DNA from: Mesomycoplasma neurolyticum
Lineage (GTDB): Bacteria > Bacillota_I > Bacilli_A > Mycoplasmatales > Metamycoplasmataceae
DNA: 64,000 nucleotides
Assembly (NCBI RefSeq): GCF_900660485.1
Contig: NZ_LR214951.1
Coordinates: 372,001-436,000 of the forward strand
Direction of reading: 5' to 3'
Made by a program: the position numbers and the translations under genes. The notes beneath the pieces were generated by a model. That model was not told the origin of the DNA. It saw only the letters and a list, made by a program, of their open reading frames with translations, and did not search any database. The first letter of the stretch is position 1, and every line of letters starts with the position of its first letter. This document shows, piece after piece, positions 58,262-64,000 of the stretch.

Positions 58262-58846
58262 TTACTTTTGTATGAATATGTGTAGAAACTTATTTTTTTT
58301 ATTTTTTAAACAAAATTTTTTGTCTTTTTTTATAAAAAAACCATAATTTTTTAAAGCAATTAATGATAATATAGCTGCTATAAATCAAATAAAAAATAAA
58401 ACTCATCCATATTTATAATTTGGCCCTAATAATTGAATTTGCTTTCTAGAATTATTAATTTTTATTATTTTTTTTTGATTTTGAGGTTGAAAAGACAATA
58501 AAATAGCTGCTAAAATTATGCATAAAATAATTATAAAAAGTAATATTTTTAAATAAATGTTTCCGCTATTTTTTTTATAGTGAAAATTATATATTCAATA
58601 AAGAGAAATTGCAATAATACTTATTCAAAGTATAGAAAATAAAATTGAAAAAATAATAAATATGTTTTTTTGAGCATAATTTTGTGTTAATTTAATATTT
58701 TCAATGTTTCAAAAAGTTGATTCTCTTTGTAAATAATCATAAAATGTTTGATAAAATAAGTAGAAAAAAATAGGGCTTAAAATAGTAGATATTAAAAAAT
58801 AAATAATTCCTATTTTTCTTCATAAATAAATTTTAAAAAAATTCAT
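58262..58846 (-). CDS. Polytopic membrane protein at the end of the ABC operon
   Basis: 194 residues with about four membrane helices (about 12-32, 58-82, 98-118, 148-168) and a basic tail. TGA codons are Trp. The ATG overlaps the stop of the ATPase gene by one base (TAATG), so it is co-translated with the transporter. No family recognised; it may be an accessory subunit of the transporter. Confidence 0.7.
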
Positions 58847-60015
58847 TAATTAATTCTCTCTTCAGTTTTTGCATCAAAAATGTGAATTCTTGAGTTATCA
58901 AAACTAATATAAATATTTGTATATAATTCAAAATCTTTGTTATTCAAAACAGTTGCAACTATTTCAATTGAATCATTAATTTTTACTACAATTGATAATT
59001 CTTTTCCTAATGATTCTATGTTATAAATAACACCTTTGATAGAATTTTCTACTTTTTGTTTATTTAAAATAACATCTTCTGATCGATAAGCAATAATAAT
59101 TTTTTGATTTTCAATAATTTTTAAATTAGGGCTTATAGATTGGCTTCAATCAAAATCTTCTGCAAAAAAACTATTATTTTTAAAATGTCCATTAATTAAA
59201 TTAATTGTTGGCATACCAATAAACTTAGCAACAAAAACATTCTTAGGTTTAAAATATAATTCTTTACTTGTTCCATTTTGTTGAATTTTTCCATCATTCA
59301 TTACGACAATTTGATCACCCATTGTCATTGCTTCTAATTGATCATGTGTTACATAAATTGATGTTGTATTAAGCATTCTATGAATTTGGACAATTTCACG
59401 ACGCATTGATTCACGTAATTTCGCATCTAAATTACTTAATGGTTCATCCATTAAAAAAATAGATGGTTTTCTAACAATCGCCCTTCCAATAGCTACCCTT
59501 TGTCTTTGCCCACCTGACAAATCTTTTGGTTTGTTATACAAATGATTTTCAATTTTTAAAATTTTTGCAACATCTTTTACTCTTCTATCAATAATATCTT
59601 TCCTTTCTTTAAACATTTTAAGGCCAAAACTCATATTATCATAAACATTCATATGAGGATATAATGCATAAGACTGGAAAACCATAGCAATATTTCGTTC
59701 AGAAGGTGAAAGATTATTGATTCTTTTGTTATCAAACAGCAAATCTCCTTGTGTTATTGAATTAAGACCTGCAATCATTCTTAAAAGTGTAGTTTTACCA
59801 CAACCACTAGGACCTAGAAAAATACAAAATTTTCCTGGTTCAATAGTTAAATTTATATCTTTTAATGTTCATTTATCGTTATTTTCATATTTTTTTGATA
59901 AATTTATTAATTCTATTTTACTACCTTGACTAGTGGTTTGGATTTCTCCGATTTGATTTATAAATTTTTCTAATTCTGAATCAATATTTTTAATATCATC
60001 AATATTTTTATTCAT
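58846..60015 (-). CDS. ABC transporter ATP-binding protein, MsmK/UgpC type
   Basis: 389 residues. Walker [10 protein letters not shown] (68-76), Q-loop FQSYALYP, signature LSGGQRQR, Walker [16 protein letters not shown]-loop VTHDQLEAM, then a C-terminal TOBE/MalK-type regulatory domain after a TGA Trp (59146). An extra ~33-residue helical N-terminus precedes the core. It powers the two permeases encoded just upstream. The family imports maltodextrins, multiple sugars or glycerol phosphate; substrate not determinable here. Confidence 0.92.
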
Positions 60016-60020
60016 ATTTA

Positions 60021-60965
60021 TTATCCTTTCACAGCTCCATCACTTAAATTACCAACAATATGTTTTTGTGATATAAAAAATAAAATAAATGGTGGGATAG
60101 CTGCTAATAAAGCTCCAGCTGAATATGCACCAACATTTACATGCTTTGGTTCAGCGTTTATAAATGTATCTAATCCAACAGCTAGTGTTGTGTAATGCCT
60201 TTCAACAATTGTAAATTTAGGTAAAATCACATCACCAAAAGGAATTAAAAATGTTCAAAGCGCAATAATTGAAAGCATTGGTTTTGAAATTGGGAGTAAT
60301 ATTTTTGTAAATAATTTTCAATTTCCACAGCCATCAATTTTTGCTGAATCATCTAACTCCCTTGAAATTGAATCTAAATAATTTTTAAAAATAAAAGTAT
60401 TTCCAGCAATAGCTCCACCAGAATAAATAAAAACTAACATAATTCTAGAATCAAGTTTTAACTCTTTACCTAAAGTAACTATTATATAAAGTGAAATTAA
60501 TGATGCTGTTGCTGGTATCATTTGCAAAAGCATAATAATAGATAAAGAATGTTTAGAACCCTTAAATTTAAAGCGAGAATATGCATAACCATTTAATGCT
60601 ACAAAAATTACAGTTAAAAACATTGTTGCAAATGAAATTAATAATGTATTTAAATACCAATTTAAATACAAACTTCTAGGATTTGTAAATAAATAACTAA
60701 AATTATCTAGACCAAACTGAAAAGTTTTAGGTGACAAAGAAATATAACGGGGGTTAAAAATATTAAAAGATGCAATAATCATTGTCACAACAGGGAAAAT
60801 AATAACCATTACTCAGATAATTAAAATAAAATAATTAAAAAATAAGTAAATAATTTCAGTTGCATTTAAAGGTTTCGCATCTAAAAGATGAATTTTTGTT
60901 TTGTTATTTTTAAACTTTTCAACATTTATTTTTTTAGTATTAATTAAACTTTTGTATTTTTTCAT
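60021..60965 (-). CDS. Sugar/glycerol-phosphate ABC transporter permease, MalG/UgpE type
   Basis: 314 residues with six membrane helices and the EAA loop DDSAKIDGCGNWKLFTKILLP that docks on the ATPase. The ATG overlaps the stop of the MalF-type gene by one base (TAATG); the ATPase gene follows after 5 nt. Two TGA Trp codons. Confidence 0.92.
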
Positions 60966-63900
60966 TAGTTATTCCCTTTTTTAATATTTTTAGCAAAACC
61001 ATAAGCAGCAAAACCAACAGAAATAGATGATGAAAGTATTACTAAAGCAGAAGCAAAAGCTGTATTTCCATCAATTTGCACTGTTCCTTGGGTTAATTTA
61101 AAAATTCATGAAATCATAATATCAGTTCCAGCTTCTAAAAATACAGTTGGTTGACTATAAGCTGGACCACCACCTGAAAATAAACTAATAATTGTAAAAT
61201 TATTAAACATAAAAATAAATTGACCAATTAAAAGTGGCATTAATGAGTTTAATAAAATAGGTAATGTAATTTGACTGAATTGACGCTTTTTATTAGCTCC
61301 ATCAATTGAAGCAGCTTCATAGACATCTTTTGAAATAGATTGTAAATTACCTGTGATCAAAAGAAAAATATATGAATGACCTAGCCAAGTTTGAATAACT
61401 ATTAATAAAAACCTTGTAGTGTGAATATTTGAAAAATAATTAATCCCATTTTTAATAATGCCTAAATTAATTAAAATATTGTTTACTAATGAATCATTAT
61501 CAGCTTGGAAAATTGACTTTAAGAAAATAATTGTAACAAAGGCTGGAATAGCTCACGGAATAATATAAATCAAACGGAAAAACTTTTTAAATTTAATATG
61601 TTGGTTGTTTACCAATAAAGCAAAAATAACTCCTACTATAATGACTAAAAAACCTGCACTAAATGTTCAAATAAAAGTTCATGTCATTACTCTGAATAAA
61701 GATAAAACTAAACCATTATTTCTAAAAATTCATCATTTCCCATATTGACTAAAACCTACTCAATCAACTGTTTTGCCAGGAGGCTCATGTTGAAAACCAG
61801 TATTAGATAAAGAAAGTAAAAATGATGTTAATAAAGGTGTAATAACAATAAATGCAATTAAAAATCACCCGGGAATCGATATCATTCAAGGAAAACCTTG
61901 ATTTGAAATTCATTTTTTAGTTTGTTCCCAATTCAAAGGTCTTAATCCTTGTGATAAAAATTTTCCATTTCTTCAAGCAGAGACAGCAGATGAAATATTA
62001 TATGCTAATGTTATTGTTAATAAAATAATCGAGGCAATTCCACCAAACATTCAATATCTAGCATCTGGGACAATTCCTTTTGCTGCATTATGAATTCTAG
62101 AACCTAAATCAATCAAACCTTGAACTCCACCAATTTTACTTCATGTTAAACCAAAAGCAAAAGGTACAAAAACAAAGTAAAATAGCGATGTGAATAAAAG
62201 CATAATAAAACCTTTTAAATACTGTTTGAAAATAAGTATTTCAGCACTCCCTGGTAATATTAAATTAAGTAACATAGCTTTTCAATTACTATATTTATTA
62301 GCTTCTATTGGGATAGATTTTTGAGCTTCTAAAATTTGTGATTTATATAATTTAGTAAAAATTTTCTTTTTATATAGTAATTTTGAAAAATTAGTTTTTA
62401 ATATTAATTTATTTTTAAATTCTGAATTTTGTAATTTTAATTCATTAATTTCATCATTTACGAAATTTTTTATTTTTTGTAAATTTGTTTTATAAGCTTT
62501 TTTAGTTATTTCTTTATTTTTTAACATTTTTTTTAGATTTATTTGCTCATTTTTAAAATTATTTTTTAAATCATTATTTTTATTATTAAGTAATATGGCA
62601 TTTTTTTTGTTTTTATCTTTATCAGTTAGATACAAACTATAAATTGCATTTTTATATTCCAAATTTGATTTTAATAATTCTTGACTAAAATCTTTAACAT
62701 AGTTAAAAGCAGCATTGGATTTAGCTTCTAAAAATTCACTTTCATATGAACTATCTTTTAAAATTTTTGATTTTTCTTGATAATATAAAGCTTTGACATA
62801 TAAAATCTTATTTTGTTTTCTTCAATAATTTTTAATTAAGCTAAAATTGTTTTTTAAAAGTTTTGTTAAAACAATTTTATTTAAACTTTTATCTTCTAAA
62901 TAATATTTTTTACTTTTATTTATTTCATTATGAAATTCATTTAGAATTTTTGAATTATTTAAATTATCTTTTAATTTACTATAAATATTTTTTATTTTTT
63001 CAGAATCTAAATTGTAAAAATTATTGATTAAAATAGTTTTTTTATATTTCATTTCAAATAAATGAAGTTTTTTAATTAGTTGTAAATTGTTTTTGTATTT
63101 ATTTTTAATTTTTAAAATATCATTTTTTTGTTTTAAATAAAAATTTTTTAATTTTGTTTCTTTTAATTTTTGCAATTCTAAAAGTTTTTGTTTGTTTGAA
63201 AGTAATTTTTTATTCGCTTGATTTTTTTTCTGTTTTATTAAATTGGTTTGTTCAAAATATTCTTTATTATATGAATACTCTATATTTTTAATTTTATTTT
63301 CAAAACTTATTTTAATTTCTTTTTTATTTTGTAAAAATTTCTTTTTGGATTCTTTTTTTATTATTTTAATATCTTTTAATTTAAGTTGTTTCTTTTTTTG
63401 TAAATCATTAAGTTTTAAAACTAATTTAGAGTAAAAAAATATAATTTTTTCTTTGTTATTGTCTTTATTTAAAATTGTTTTTTCATAATCATTTAGTTTT
63501 AATCTATCTAATATTGAAATATCATTTATTTCTAAATTTTTTGTTGACAAATAATATTTTTTAGAAATATTTAAAAAAGCTAATTTTTTAAACTCTTTTT
63601 GTTCAATTTCTTGAGCATCCAAAATTAAACCTTTAATAATTTTTTCTTTTGTATGAATATCATCAGATGTATTTTTTAAAAGTTCAAAATAATTTTGAAC
63701 ATAACGCTTTGATTCTTTAAGTTTTAAGTTTATTTTTTTTATTTCAAATTTAATTAAATTTTTTAAATTATTACTAATATTTAATTCTTTGATACTTTGT
63801 TTTTGTATATTTAAATCATTACTATAAGCAATCTTTAAAGTTTTTAAAGTGGTATTTTTTTTGTTTTCTAAAGCATTCTTAGCTTTTAAAAATAATTGTT

Positions 63901-64000
63901 TATTATTTTTTTTATTATTATAAATTTTTATTTTTTCTCTATTATAAACATTATTTATTTGTTGTTTATAGTAATAAAAATCTAATTTTTGGTCATTTAT
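60965..64000 (-). CDS. ABC transporter permease, MalF/UgpA type, with giant N-terminal coiled-coil extension (N-terminus beyond the right edge)
   Basis: The frame is open from 60965 to the window edge (over 1010 residues). The C-terminal ~435 residues are a MalF-like permease: NLILPGSAEILIFKQYLKG, several helices, and the EAA loop ISKDVYEAASIDGANKKRQF. Before it, at least 570 residues are Lys/Asn/Leu-rich, predicted coiled coil without membrane helices or known domain. TGA codons at 62822 and 62282 link the parts in one frame. Normal MalF proteins lack such an extension. It heads the permease-permease-ATPase-membrane protein operon; a binding protein is not in the window and may lie to the right. 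Confidence 0.85.

Overview
This is a very AT-rich mollicute chromosome fragment. TGA must be read as tryptophan (genetic code 4): lon, dnaX, rpoB, rpoC, holA, the DNA2/UPF1-like helicase and most other genes are interrupted by in-frame TGA under the standard code and become full length under code 4. Gene content (no cell wall genes, lipoproteins with SPase II boxes, a DUF31 protease, GH84 glycosidase, ECF-type transporter, CIRCE-controlled lon) fits Mycoplasma sensu lato, probably the hominis/synoviae side (Metamycoplasma/Mycoplasmopsis). The species cannot be settled from sequence alone. Nearly everything lies on the minus strand; the exceptions are the 20.3-24.6 kb block, rnpB-pepO and pulA.

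Layout. 1-0.6 kb: membrane protein running off the left edge and an orphan fragment. 0.7-3.4 kb: lon with a CIRCE operator. 3.4-7.4 kb: nucleoside salvage (deoD, deoA, deoC, upp) ending in an ECF-like membrane protein. 7.5-10.7 kb: pgsA, an unknown membrane protein, mgtE and a diadenylate cyclase. 10.8-12.2 kb: two related surface/membrane proteins, one with a (TA)n tract upstream. 12.4-18.6 kb: hpt, then the dnaX-ebfC-recR-tmk-holB-rsmI replication/repair operon. 18.7-19.9 kb: gap and tRNA-His. 19.9-24.6 kb: Cys-rich ArsR regulator diverging from a His-rich lipoprotein and an Lpd-like flavoprotein, then a frameshifted DUF31 serine protease. 24.8-27 kb: GH84 lipoprotein. 27.1-35.7 kb: rpoC, rpoB, rpmA, rplU. 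35.8-37.4 kb: a GH13-like protein that has lost all catalytic residues. 37.4-40.4 kb: holA, comEC, comEA. 40.5-42.9 kb: rnpB and pepO (M13).

The most interesting region is 43.05-51.93 kb: a tightly packed four-gene operon encoding a DNA2/UPF1-like SF1 helicase with a long coiled coil, a 687-aa protein with a C-terminal HEPN-like R-N-x3-H motif, a 323-aa helical protein, and an Hsp100-like AAA+ protein whose first AAA module is degenerate. I do not recognise this combination as a described system. Defence or RNA/protein quality control is a reasonable hypothesis.

52.2-54.2 kb: pullulanase. 54.2-58.0 kb: a 1250-aa surface protein with two tandem beta-helix-like modules. 58.3-64 kb: a carbohydrate/glycerol-3-phosphate type ABC transporter operon. 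Its MalF-type permease carries more than 570 residues of Lys-rich coiled coil before the first membrane helix and runs off the right edge. Overlapping or abutting gene pairs (several TAATG junctions) imply extensive translational coupling.
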